From JBLNDJ01 sp050261515 (GTDB lineage: Bacteria; Acidobacteriota; Terriglobia; Bryobacterales; Bryobacteraceae): DNA of 64,000 nucleotides. Each line of letters starts with the position of its first letter. The first letter of the stretch is position 1. This document shows positions 32,551 through 40,967 of the stretch, in pieces. A program made the position numbers and the translations under genes. The notes beneath the pieces were generated by a model. That model was not told the origin of the DNA and searched no databases. It worked only from the letters and a program-made list of their open reading frames with translations. The stretch is taken from assembly GCA_050261515.1 (NCBI GenBank), contig JBLNDJ010000006.1:99435-163434 (forward strand), given 5' to 3'.

Positions 32551-33465
32551 ATGGAGAAGTCGCGGGAGTTCCTCGAGAGCATGGGCCTGCCGGGCGCCGA
32601 CCCGGCCGGCTGCCCCGCTTCCACCAGGCGCTTCAAAGACGGCGCCCAATATCGCATCGAGATTCCGAGCACCGAAGGCCCGCGCTCGCTCGCGGCCGTG
32701 CTCGAAGAGGCGCACGAGCGCAAAGTCCCGATCCACCGCGTGAGCCAGGGCAGCGGCATCATGCTGCTCACCGATGACGAGATATCCGAAATGGTGGAGC
32801 TGGGCCGCAAAGCCGCCATCGAAGTGAACCTGTTCGTGGGCCCGCGCGGGACGTTCGATATCGGCGCGCAGGTCGTCTCGCCCGCGGGCCGTACGCTCGG
32901 CCTCGGCGTCCGCGGGGCAGACCAGCTCGTCTTCGCCGTTGAAGACGTCAAGCGCGCCGTGCGCCTCGGGATCCGCAGCGTGCTCGTCTCCGACATCGGC
33001 GTTCTCACCGTCGTTGCGCGTATGCGCGCCGCCGGTGAGCTGCCCGCCGAGCTGATCCTGAAGACGTCGGTCATGATGGCGCCGACGAATCCGGCCTCGG
33101 CCGCGGTGCTCGAGACGCTCGGCGCGGACACGATCAATATCCCGTCGGATCTGACGGTTCCGCAGATCGCTGCAATCCGTGCGGCGATCGCCGTGCCCAT
33201 CGACTTCTACGTCGAAGCGCCCGACAACATCGGCGGCTTCATCCGCTATTACGAAATCCCGGATCTCATCCGCGTGGCCGCGCCGGTGTACCTGAAGTTC
33301 GGTCTGCGTAACGCGCCCGACGTCTACCCGAGCGGCACGCATCTGGAAAGCACCGTCGTGGGGCTCTCGCGCGAACGCGTGCGCCGCGCCGCGCTGGCCT
33401 GCGAAATCATCCAGCGCTACTGCCCCGAGGCGGTCATCTCCGCTTCGCCGTACAATATGGCATGA
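32551..33465 (+). CDS. U32-family peptidase-like TIM-barrel protein
   Basis: This 304-residue protein resembles the TIM-barrel half of the U32 family: residues 60-270 alternate helices and strands with LFVGPRGTFDIGAQV, VLVSDIGVLTVV, ILKTSVMMAPTNPASAAVLE and IPIDFYVEAPDNIGGF-like segments. The family is linked to tRNA hydroxylation or peptide cleavage, and this branch is not characterised. It lies nine bases behind thrB, and its stop overlaps the next start (ATGA). Confidence 0.68.
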   Translation: MEKSREFLESMGLPGADPAGCPASTRRFKDGAQYRIEIPSTEGPRSLAAVLEEAHERKVPIHRVSQGSGIMLLTDDEISEMVELGRKAAIEVNLFVGPRGTFDIGAQVVSPAGRTLGLGVRGADQLVFAVEDVKRAVRLGIRSVLVSDIGVLTVVARMRAAGELPAELILKTSVMMAPTNPASAAVLETLGADTINIPSDLTVPQIAAIRAAIAVPIDFYVEAPDNIGGFIRYYEIPDLIRVAAPVYLKFGLRNAPDVYPSGTHLESTVVGLSRERVRRAALACEIIQRYCPEAVISASPYNMA

Positions 33466-33950
33466 TTTCTCTCCGGTTCCTCGCGGTCGCCGCGGCGCTC
33501 GCTGCCGCCGCCCAGGCCCAGACCGTGGTCGAGCACTCGCTCGGAACGGCGCGGGCAGCCGGGAGTGCCGCGGGCGTGAGATCCGCCGGCAAGGCCGCGG
33601 TGGGCATCTTTGAAAACGCTGCCAAGACGCTCGAAAAGGCCAACGCAACCTCCCTTGTCGTCCTGCCCGCCGCAGCCGGCGACCCCGTCAAGCCGGTCAA
33701 ATTCGCTGCTCCCGATCCCGCCCAGATCAAGCCGGGAATGAACGCCGCCGAGCTGATCGAAAAATTCGGCGAGCCCGCAATGAAGATCTCGGGCGAATGC
33801 GACACTTGGACCTACGGCTCAGATCCCGGCGCCGTCACCGTCAAGCTGCGAGACCGAAAGGTCTTCTCCGTCACGCCTCCCTCCGCCAAGAAAAACGAGA
33901 CTTCGGCTGACTCCAATCCATCCAATACAGCAGTGACGGTGCTCCGCTAA
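33462..33950 (+). CDS. Secreted protein, unknown function
   Basis: This 162-residue protein has a signal peptide (MISLRFLAVAAALAAAAQAQT), an Ala-rich low-complexity stretch, and a C-terminal domain (IKPGMNAAELIEKFGEPAMKISG...WTYGSDPGAVTVKLRDRKVF). This last part looks like the SmpA/OmlA-type small beta domain (a GMxxxEVxxxxGEP pattern). The start overlaps the U32 stop (ATGA), and a TACAAT ends five bases before the ATG. Confidence 0.7.
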   Translation: MISLRFLAVAAALAAAAQAQTVVEHSLGTARAAGSAAGVRSAGKAAVGIFENAAKTLEKANATSLVVLPAAAGDPVKPVKFAAPDPAQIKPGMNAAELIEKFGEPAMKISGECDTWTYGSDPGAVTVKLRDRKVFSVTPPSAKKNETSADSNPSNTAVTVLR

Positions 33951-33974
33951 ACACCGGCCCCGCCCCGGTGTTTA
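33948..33974 (+). terminator. Intrinsic terminator-like hairpin
   Basis: A perfect 10-bp stem TAAACACCGG/CCGGTGTTTA with a 7-base loop is followed by AAATTA. The first arm begins with the TAA stop codon of the preceding gene, so termination and translation end overlap. Confidence 0.65.
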
Positions 33975-34050
33975 AAATTACCCCCGGGCCTGGAACCTGT
34001 GCTGCAATGGGATCAAGGTCATGGGACCAAACTCAGAGGAGGCTAGTGAA

Positions 34051-34548
34051 ATGTGTGACTACTCACTGCATGCCGTGCCCAATCGCCTGGCAGTCGAAGG
34101 AGAGGAATTGGTGACACACCGGTTTCCAACCAGCTCCATCGGGCTGGCGTCTCCTTGCGAACTGGAACGGGCGACACGCCGGCAGACGCCAGCGGCCGCT
34201 GGGAGAACGTGGTGGACTGTGCTGAAAAGCTGGCTCAATCCGCCCCCGCTGCGAAACGAAAAAATCGCCGCGGTTTGCATTCCTCCCGGTGCGCGCCTGC
34301 GAATGCTCGACATTCCGCAGGACCTGCAGAAAGAGCTGGGGGTCGGCCAGACCGAAGAGGTCGTCTTCGTCGAACTGAGCGCCTCGGCTTACCGTTACCG
34401 AGACGGTGTCCGCTTCCGCAACGGCCGTGAGATTCTCCTGCAATACCTCGATGAAGGTCTTCACGTAGACGTGCTCGCTCTGGCCGGCACCGAATCCGCC
34501 GAAACTTCCGGCGTGGTCGCGGAAGAAGAAACGCACGTCAGGGAGTAA
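34051..34548 (+). CDS. Conserved protein with MCDYSL N-terminus, unknown function
   Basis: This 165-residue protein starts MCDYSLHAVPNRLAVEGEELV followed by THRFPTSSIGLASP, a beginning I recall from conserved hypothetical proteins in several phyla. The C-terminal half is beta-rich (VCIPPGARLRMLDIPQDLQ, VVFVELSASAYRYRDGVRF). No signal peptide or membrane helix is apparent, so it is probably cytoplasmic. AGAGGAGG lies nine bases before the ATG. It stands alone, convergent with an ADOP gene. Confidence 0.72.
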   Translation: MCDYSLHAVPNRLAVEGEELVTHRFPTSSIGLASPCELERATRRQTPAAAGRTWWTVLKSWLNPPPLRNEKIAAVCIPPGARLRMLDIPQDLQKELGVGQTEEVVFVELSASAYRYRDGVRFRNGREILLQYLDEGLHVDVLALAGTESAETSGVVAEEETHVRE

Positions 34549-34557
34549 CCGAACGGT

Positions 34558-34588
34558 CACGGGGCCCGGCCAAATCCGGGTCTCCGTG
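34558..34588. terminator. Bidirectional hairpin between convergent genes
   Basis: CACGG and CCCGG (34558-34569) pair with CCGGG and CCGTG (34576-34588) around a six-base loop and a small internal bulge. It lies between two convergent stop codons, where it can serve both directions. There is no T-tract on either side. Confidence 0.5.
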
Positions 34589-34601
34589 GCCGCGGAGAGC
34601 C

Positions 34602-37019
34602 TTAGTCCAGGCGCAAACTCTCGAGAGGACTGACACCCGCCGCTTTCCGGGCGGGAAGATAGCTTGCAACAAACGCTACGGCTCCAAACGCCAGGACGAG
34701 ACAGGCGAATGTGAGCGGGTCGTGAGGTCTGACCTCATACAGCAGGCTGCCGAGAAGGCGAGTGGCCGCTAACGCCGCGGGAAGGCCGATCGCCAGTCCG
34801 GCCGCAGTCGTAGCGAGGCCCTGCCGGACCACCATTCGGATGACGTCTCCGCTCCCGGCGCCGAGCGCCATGCGGACCCCGATTTCCTGCCTGCGCTGCG
34901 TGACGGAGTACGCAATGACGCCGTAGGCGCCGACGGCGCTCATTACGAGCGCAACCGCGGCTAACACGGCCAGCAGGATCATCGAGAGGCGCCGCTGGGC
35001 CAGCGCTCTTGAGTAGTATTCTTCCGCGGTTCGAATGTTGGTGAGGGGCACCGTCTTGTCCACGCTGCGCAGTTCGCTTCGCAACAGGCCGGCGAGTTGT
35101 TTCGGATCGCCCGCCGTACGGATCGCGAGCGTCATTGTGAGCCAGCGGCGCTGGCCGTATGGATTCCAGATCTGAGGCTTGGGAACCGCCAGAACGTCCG
35201 ATTGCCGCACGTCGGCCACCACGCCGACAATCGTGGACCTGCCGGCGAGAATGGATACCGCATCCCCGGCCTGGAGTTGCGGGGCCACGTTGAGAGTCCT
35301 GCCGATCGGGTCCTCTTTCGGGAAGTAGCGCCGGACGAAAGCTTCATTTACCACCGCGACGTTCGGCGCTTGCGGGCCGTCTCTCTCATCGAAAAACCTT
35401 CCGCCCCGCAGCGCGATTTGCATCGCGCGAAAGTACCCGGGCGTGGCTACGCCCACAACGGCTTCGCGTATTTCGTCGGGCTTTGGCGCCGGCCCGCCCA
35501 CGATATCGAACGTCTGCATGGGCGCCAGATCGAACGCGAGAGGCAGCGCGCGCGCCGCCCCGGCTGCCTGAACCCCCGGCGCCGTCTTCAGGCGCGCGAG
35601 CAGTTCCGGCAGGAAGTTCGGATTCCGCGCCGGGCCGCCCGCGTCCGGGACCTCGGCCGTCAAGACGTGCTCGGGCGCATAGCCGAGGTCGATCTTGAGC
35701 ACGCGCCAGAAGCTTCGCATCAGCAACCCCGCGCCGGCCAGCAGGACCAGCGCCAGCGCGATCTCGGAGGCGACGAGCAGCGATCGAGTGCGGCGGTGCG
35801 CCCCCTCACTCCCCGTGCGCCCGCCGTTCTTCAGCGCGGCGTTCAGGTCCGCGCGCGAGGAGGCGAACGCAGGCACGCAGGCAAACGCCAGCCCGGTCAG
35901 GCACGAAACCGCAAGCGTGAACAGCAGGACCGGACCATCCACCTGAACCAGCTCGCTGCGGGGAATCAGAGCGCCCGCCGCCGTCACGAGCCACTCCACT
36001 CCGAGGTTGGCGAGCAGAACGCCGAGCGCGCCGCCGGCGACGCTGAGCAGCAGGCCCTCCGTGATCACCTGCCGGAATAGCCGCGGGCGCGAGCTGCCGA
36101 GCGCCGCCCGGATCGCGAACTCCCGCCGCCGCTCGACCGAACGCGCAAGCAGAAGGTTCGCCACGTTCGCGCAGGCGCACAACAACAGCACCGCGACTGC
36201 TCCGAGCAGCAGCCAGAGCGGGCGGCGCACTGGTCCCACCGCCACGTCTTTCAGCCGCACAGTCTCGAGTTGTGTGCCCTTGTTGGCCGTGTACTGCGCC
36301 GCCAGCCTCCTGCCGATGCCCGCCATCTCGGTTCGCGCCTGCTCCACGCTCACGCCCGGCTTCAGGCGTCCGACCACCGAGAGCAAAGCCGTCTCGCGGG
36401 GCAGCGGGCGAACGTCGAATGGAATCCAGATTTCGGGTTCCTTATCTCCGTCCGCCAGGCCCGGCTGCCGGTACGAGCCCGGCAGAACACCCACGACTAC
36501 CGGATTGCCCATGGATGTGACAAGCTTACGGCCAAGGATGTTCGGATCCTTCCCGAAGCGCCGTTCCCAAGCCGCCCAGCTCAGCACAGCCACGCTCAGG
36601 CTGGGATCGCGCCCGGCGATCAGTCGCCCACGCGCCGCCCGGACTCCGAGCACGTCGAAGAAATTCTGCGCGACGATACATCCAGGAACCTGCTCGGGAT
36701 CTTCCAGCGTAATCGTCAAGGGCTGGTTCACCGACCCGGACATGCTTTCGAAGGACTGGCTTTGTTCGCGCCAGTCGGCGAGGTTGGGCGCGGAAGCAGG
36801 CAGGCGCGGCGTTTTGGTTTGCGGGTTGCTTTGCCAGAGCGCCACGAGCCGCTCCGGATCCTTGTACGGAAGAGGGCGCAGCAGGACGCCGTTGATCACG
36901 CTGAAGATCGCCGTAGTGGCTCCGATCCCCAAGGCGAGTGTGACGAGGGCGGCACATGTCATCCACGGGCTCTTCGCCAGCATCCTGAAGGCGTAACGCA
37001 GGTCCTGAAATATCGACAT
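34602..37019 (-). CDS. ADOP-family ABC transporter permease (second copy)
   Basis: This 805-residue paralogue of the permease at 5.3-8.0 kb lacks the 80-residue N-terminal soluble extension. It begins MSIFQDLRYAFRMLAKSP, then the first TM (ALVTLALGIGATTAIFSVING), a MacB-type periplasmic domain, CANVANLLLARSVERRREFAIRAALGSSR, a second periplasmic domain, and a final block with YSVTQRRQEIGVRMALGAGSGD. No PadR gene is adjacent; a LysR gene is divergent instead. CGGAG precedes the ATG. The substrate is unknown. Confidence 0.92.
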   Translation of the reverse strand: MSIFQDLRYAFRMLAKSPWMTCAALVTLALGIGATTAIFSVINGVLLRPLPYKDPERLVALWQSNPQTKTPRLPASAPNLADWREQSQSFESMSGSVNQPLTITLEDPEQVPGCIVAQNFFDVLGVRAARGRLIAGRDPSLSVAVLSWAAWERRFGKDPNILGRKLVTSMGNPVVVGVLPGSYRQPGLADGDKEPEIWIPFDVRPLPRETALLSVVGRLKPGVSVEQARTEMAGIGRRLAAQYTANKGTQLETVRLKDVAVGPVRRPLWLLLGAVAVLLLCACANVANLLLARSVERRREFAIRAALGSSRPRLFRQVITEGLLLSVAGGALGVLLANLGVEWLVTAAGALIPRSELVQVDGPVLLFTLAVSCLTGLAFACVPAFASSRADLNAALKNGGRTGSEGAHRRTRSLLVASEIALALVLLAGAGLLMRSFWRVLKIDLGYAPEHVLTAEVPDAGGPARNPNFLPELLARLKTAPGVQAAGAARALPLAFDLAPMQTFDIVGGPAPKPDEIREAVVGVATPGYFRAMQIALRGGRFFDERDGPQAPNVAVVNEAFVRRYFPKEDPIGRTLNVAPQLQAGDAVSILAGRSTIVGVVADVRQSDVLAVPKPQIWNPYGQRRWLTMTLAIRTAGDPKQLAGLLRSELRSVDKTVPLTNIRTAEEYYSRALAQRRLSMILLAVLAAVALVMSAVGAYGVIAYSVTQRRQEIGVRMALGAGSGDVIRMVVRQGLATTAAGLAIGLPAALAATRLLGSLLYEVRPHDPLTFACLVLAFGAVAFVASYLPARKAAGVSPLESLRLD

Positions 37020-37171
37020 ACGCGCTCCGAACCGGACCCTGAGCAGCTAGGATGCCAACTTGCCCAAGCGCATGTAAACAGGGAAATTCGGAAGGAAATC
37101 CAGGATTCACCGCTGTCCGGTTTTGGAATCCCGTTGTCCGATTCCGCGATCGGGGAGGGCCCTGGGAGCGA

Positions 37172-37188
37172 TGCTACAATTAGTAGCA
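37172..37188. promoter_or_regulatory. Dyad upstream of the LysR gene, candidate operator
   Basis: A perfect dyad TGCTAC-AATTA-GTAGCA overlaps a TACAAT hexamer (37175-37180) in the 244-base divergent region between the ADOP gene and the LysR gene. Spacing differs from the textbook T-N11-A LysR box. The rest of this intergenic region shows no other clear element. Confidence 0.4.
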
Positions 37189-37263
37189 GGTTGCAGCGGC
37201 GCCCCGGAAATCCGTTATTTCTATCTTGTCAAGTTGAATTTTCGTTTCGGGACCCCGGCCCAT

Positions 37264-38184
37264 ATGGACCTGGATCAGCTCCACACGTTTCTTGAGATTG
37301 TTCGCCTGAAAAGCTTTTCGAAAGCGGCGCAGACCTGCTTTCGGACGCAGCCGGCGATCAGCGCGCAGGTGCGCCAACTCGAGCAGGAGCTGAATTGCCA
37401 ACTCTTCGAGCGCTTTGGAAGCCGCATTTCGCTGACCACGGCCGGCCGTGTGTTCTGCCGGTTCGCCGAGCAGATGATCGAACAGCGCCGGCAGGCCCAG
37501 GACGCCATCAACGAGCTCGAGCAAACGCCCCGCGGCGAGCTGATCATCGCCGCCAACGAGGCTACCTGCATTTACGTCCTGCCGCAGGTGTTTTCCGAAT
37601 ACACGAGCCGCTTCCCGAACGTGCAGCTTCAGGTCGAGCGCTCCTACGGCTCGCGCATCCCGGAAGCGATCCTCGACAACCTGGTCGATTTCGGCTTCAC
37701 GCAACTTCCGGTGCACGAGCGCAAGCTGCAGATCGTGAAAATCCACTCCGACGAAATTAAGCTCGTGATCCCCGCCGGCCATCCGCTCTCGCTCAGGCAG
37801 AACGTGACGGCTGCCGAACTCGTGCCTTACCCGCTGCTTCTGCCGAAATACGGAACCACCCGCGCGCGTCTCAATGAGTGGCTGGAGCTGGTGGAGGATT
37901 CGATCCACGTCACGATGGAACTCGATTCGAGCGAGATGATCAAACGCTTCGTGATGGCGAACCTGGGGATTTCGTTTCTGTCGGAGTCGAACTGCAAGGA
38001 CGAGGTTGCCTCCGGCCGCCTTCAGGCGATCTCGCTCGCGCCCGAACCGCTTATACGGAATCTCGGGCTGGCTTACCGCAAGGACAAGGCGCTCTCGAAA
38101 GCCGCGCTGGGCTTTATCTCCGTCGTGCTGGAAAATTCGGGTCTCGGAACTCGCATCCCCCGTGTCGAGGAGGCGCGTGCGTGA
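37264..38184 (+). CDS. LysR-family transcriptional regulator
   Basis: This 306-residue LTTR has an N-terminal winged HTH (LHTFLEIVRLKSFSKAAQTCFRTQPAISAQVRQLEQELNCQLFER) and a substrate-binding domain from about 90 with GELIIAANEATCIYVLPQVFSEYTSRFP. The start at 37264 (MDLDQLHTFLEIV) fits the family; upstream frame is not similar to LTTRs. The regulated gene may be the divergent ADOP permease or the small membrane gene that overlaps its 3' end. The effector is unknown. Confidence 0.92.
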   Translation: MDLDQLHTFLEIVRLKSFSKAAQTCFRTQPAISAQVRQLEQELNCQLFERFGSRISLTTAGRVFCRFAEQMIEQRRQAQDAINELEQTPRGELIIAANEATCIYVLPQVFSEYTSRFPNVQLQVERSYGSRIPEAILDNLVDFGFTQLPVHERKLQIVKIHSDEIKLVIPAGHPLSLRQNVTAAELVPYPLLLPKYGTTRARLNEWLELVEDSIHVTMELDSSEMIKRFVMANLGISFLSESNCKDEVASGRLQAISLAPEPLIRNLGLAYRKDKALSKAALGFISVVLENSGLGTRIPRVEEARA

Positions 38185-38534
38185 AGGGCACGGTCAAGAC
38201 CTCGACCATCCTGATCGGAGCGGGAAAGCGGCTTGCCGTTTACCGGAAGCTCGAAGAGGTCCCTCCGCGGCTGCGTAGCAAGCTCGTAAAATCCACCGCC
38301 GGCCAGAATGCCGGGACGGTCCTGATCGCCGACCGCCGCGGCGCCCAGGAATTACTGCGCGCGCGTCTGAAGGCGCTCGCCGAACGCCAGGCCGAGGAGC
38401 ACGGCTTCCTCGCCTTTTTGCGCGAGGACCTGCGCGAGACGCTGCTGTTCTGCCTGCTCCACTGGCGCGGCCTATCGCTTGCCGGCGTCCTGGTCGCCGC
38501 GCTCGCCTGGTGGCTGATCGCCCGGCTCCGCTAA
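38181..38534 (+). CDS. Small C-terminally anchored membrane protein
   Basis: This 117-residue protein begins with GTG overlapping the LysR stop (GTGA). The first 90 residues are basic and hydrophilic (GAGKRLAVYRKLEEVPPRLRSKLVKS), and a single TM helix near the end (LSLAGVLVAALAWWLIARLR) anchors it. No family is recognised. Its coupling to the LysR gene suggests co-expression but says nothing about function. Confidence 0.62.
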   Translation: MKGTVKTSTILIGAGKRLAVYRKLEEVPPRLRSKLVKSTAGQNAGTVLIADRRGAQELLRARLKALAERQAEEHGFLAFLREDLRETLLFCLLHWRGLSLAGVLVAALAWWLIARLR

Positions 38535-38597
38535 CCGGGCCGCCCGCCGCAACCGGGCCGCGCGCGTCAGCAAAAGTGTCTGCTATCGTAACGATAA

Positions 38598-39482
38598 ATG
38601 CCGAAACGCGCGGTGATTTTCGGAAATGCGGGGCAGCTCGGCGTCGAGTTGACCTCCGAACTCGAGAAACGGGGCTACGAGGTGACCGGCACGGACCGCT
38701 CGCAGCTCGACATTACCAACCGCCAGCTCGTCGAACAGCATCTGGCCGAGGTGGACCCCGAGGTGGTGTTCAACGCCGCGGCGCACAACCAGGTGGATGT
38801 CGCCGAGGAGGACCCCGAGGCCGCCTTCCAGGTCAACGCGCTCGCGGTCCGTAATGTCGCGCTGGGCTGCCGCCAGGTGAACGCGCGCCTGGTGCATTTC
38901 TCGACCGACTACGTCTTCGACGGCCGCGCCGGCCGGCCCTACACCGAACAGGACGCCACCCATCCGCTGGGAGCCTACGCGGTCTCGAAGCTCGCCGGCG
39001 AGCTCTACGCGCAGGCCTATCTCGACGCGCCGCTCATCCTCAGAACCTCCGGCGTATTCGGGCCCGGGGGCCTGCACACCGCGCGCGGCAACTTCATCGA
39101 ATCGATGCTGCGCCTGGCGGCCACGGGCAAGCCCATCCGCGTGGTCGAAGATCACTTCGCGTCGCCCGCCTACGCCCCGGCGCTGGCCGCGCGCTCAGTC
39201 GATCTTTACGAGCGCGGAGCGACGGGTGTGTTTCACGTCGGCGGCGGCACGCCGGTTTCCTGGTTCAGGTACGCGCAGCTCCTGTTCGAGGTCGCGGGCC
39301 TCACGCCTGAGCTCAAACCCACCAACGAACGCGAATACCGCACCGCCGCGCGCCGCCCCAGGTTTTCCGCGCTCGCCAACGCCCGCATGGAGGCGCTCGG
39401 CATCGAGCCGATGCCGCCGTTCGAGTGGTGCATCCGCGATTACTTCGCGCGCCGCGAAAAGTATCGCCGGCAGAGTGCGTAA
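38598..39482 (+). CDS. rfbD: dTDP-4-dehydrorhamnose reductase (RmlD-like SDR)
   Basis: This 294-residue short-chain reductase has the Rossmann motif VIFGNAGQLGVELTSELEKRG, DVVFNAAAHNQVDVAEEDP-like text, the catalytic STDYVFDG and the YAVSK tetrad. It would make dTDP-L-rhamnose for surface polysaccharide. The companions rmlA, rmlB and rmlC are not next to it, so it could also be a related nucleotide-sugar reductase. TATCGT ends eight bases before the ATG and there is no Shine-Dalgarno. Confidence 0.85.
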   Translation: MPKRAVIFGNAGQLGVELTSELEKRGYEVTGTDRSQLDITNRQLVEQHLAEVDPEVVFNAAAHNQVDVAEEDPEAAFQVNALAVRNVALGCRQVNARLVHFSTDYVFDGRAGRPYTEQDATHPLGAYAVSKLAGELYAQAYLDAPLILRTSGVFGPGGLHTARGNFIESMLRLAATGKPIRVVEDHFASPAYAPALAARSVDLYERGATGVFHVGGGTPVSWFRYAQLLFEVAGLTPELKPTNEREYRTAARRPRFSALANARMEALGIEPMPPFEWCIRDYFARREKYRRQSA

Positions 39483-40433
39483 ATGCGTTCCGCCGTCTAT
39501 ACCGGACTTCTGCTCCTCTCCGCGGCGGCGTGTGCCCAACAGCCCGGCACCCGGACCGTCCCCGACGCGCACAACTGCTACCCCTACGGCGGCCGGTGGA
39601 GCAACCGCATCGACGTCGCGCTCGCCGCGGGGCTTCCCGTGGCCATCGAGCAGGACCTGCATTGGTACGAGCCGGGCGGGGGAACGCCGCCCCGCTCCGT
39701 CCTTTCGCATGACCCTCCGTCAGGCAGCGAGCCCGGCATGGAGCAGTACTTCTTCGAGCGCGTGAGGCCCCTCGTCGAAGCCGCGCTGAAGAATCCCGAC
39801 CGCTCGCAGTGGCCGCTGATCACCCTCAATCTCGATTTCAAGTCCAACGCACCGGAGCATCTGCGCGCCGCATGGCGCCTGCTCGAGAAGTACAGGGACT
39901 GGTTGACGACCGCGGTCAAGACCGGCGACGGACGCCCGCAGCCGCTCGCCTATGGACCCATCCTCGTGCTCAACGGCATCGCCGGCGAGCAGCAGAAAGT
40001 CTTCTACGACGACGTTCCCGCCGGCGCCAGGCTCCTCACCTTCGGCGCTGTCCGTCCGGACGAGGAGGGCGCCTCGAACTACAGGCGATGGCGGCAGCTG
40101 AGCTGGAGTTCCATCGAGCCTGAGGGGCAGCCGAAGGCCGGGCCGTGGACTCCGGAGAAGCAGAAGCGGCTCGAGGCTATCGTCGATCGCGCGCACAGCC
40201 AGGGCCTGTGGATCCGGTTCTACTGTCTCGATGGTGTGAGCCAGAGCGAGCTGGCCGAGCGGGGCATCTTCGAAACGTACAATTTCCCTTCGCCCGAAGC
40301 GGCGCGCCGGAGATGGGATGCCGCGATTGCCGCGGGAGTGGACTATCTCGCGTCCGACCAGTATGCCGAGCTCGGCCAGTTCATTCGCGAGCGCGCCAGG
40401 AGCCCGCGGGCGGCCGCGCCTTCAGATCGCTGA
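39483..40433 (+). CDS. Secreted PLC-like/GDPD-like TIM-barrel protein
   Basis: This 316-residue protein has a signal peptide ending near AAACAQQ. The mature N-terminus TVPDAHNCYPYGGRW and GLPVAIEQDLHWYE resemble the entry of the PI-PLC-like phosphodiesterase barrel, with LITLNLDFKSN and FYCLDGVSQSELA further on. Catalytic histidines of the true GDPD enzymes are only partly conserved, so activity is uncertain. It begins on the base after the rfbD stop. Confidence 0.66.
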   Translation: MRSAVYTGLLLLSAAACAQQPGTRTVPDAHNCYPYGGRWSNRIDVALAAGLPVAIEQDLHWYEPGGGTPPRSVLSHDPPSGSEPGMEQYFFERVRPLVEAALKNPDRSQWPLITLNLDFKSNAPEHLRAAWRLLEKYRDWLTTAVKTGDGRPQPLAYGPILVLNGIAGEQQKVFYDDVPAGARLLTFGAVRPDEEGASNYRRWRQLSWSSIEPEGQPKAGPWTPEKQKRLEAIVDRAHSQGLWIRFYCLDGVSQSELAERGIFETYNFPSPEAARRRWDAAIAAGVDYLASDQYAELGQFIRERARSPRAAAPSDR

Positions 40434-40518
40434 TCGAAGAGTCCGGCGAGCGTCCCGCGCTTGCCTTGGCCGCCTGCTCCACCCCAGCGCGCGGCTCCGC
40501 GCGCATCGATCCGCCCGT

Positions 40519-40953
40519 CTACTGCTTCACGGCAATGGCCGAAATCTCGATCTTCGCTCCGCCGATCAACCCGGCAACCTGTACCGTGGCGCGCGCCGGC
40601 TTGGGGTTGGGCATGAGCTTTTTGTAGACCTCATTCATCTTCGGGACGTCGTTCAAGTCCGTGATGTAGACGGTGACGGAGACGATGTCCGTCATCTTGA
40701 ATCCGGCTTCCTTGACGATTTTCTCAATCGCGCCGATGGCGTTCGCGGTCTGGACCGTAATATCGATCCCTTCGAGTTTCCCTTTCTCCGGACCTTCCTG
40801 CCCCGCGACGTAGAGAGTATTGCCCGCTACATATCCGTTGCTGAACGGCATGCCCTCTTTGAAACCGATCGCCCTATTTTGAGCAAGCGCGCTCCCCGCA
40901 ACACAAAGCGCAAGCAGAACCGCCGTCCAGACACACGTCCGAGTAGTCTTCAT
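40519..40953 (-). CDS. Exported RidA/YjgF-family protein
   Basis: This 144-residue protein has a signal peptide (TAVLLALCVAGSALAQ) followed by a RidA domain (PFSNGYVAGNTLYVAGQEG, VSVTVYITDLNDVPKMNEVY and PARATVQVAGLIGGAKIEISAIAV). The usual active-site arginine is present in the PARATVQV strand. RidA proteins deaminate reactive enamines in the cytoplasm; an exported form is unusual. TACAAT ends eight bases before the ATG. It lies 14 bases after squalene-hopene cyclase. Confidence 0.83.
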   Translation of the reverse strand: MKTTRTCVWTAVLLALCVAGSALAQNRAIGFKEGMPFSNGYVAGNTLYVAGQEGPEKGKLEGIDITVQTANAIGAIEKIVKEAGFKMTDIVSVTVYITDLNDVPKMNEVYKKLMPNPKPARATVQVAGLIGGAKIEISAIAVKQ

Positions 40954-40967
40954 GACGAAGTATTGTA

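Noticed and set aside
37123..37263. Upstream extension of the LysR gene
   Set aside because: The residues before MDLDQLH do not resemble LTTR N-termini and overlap the dyad and the promoter region.
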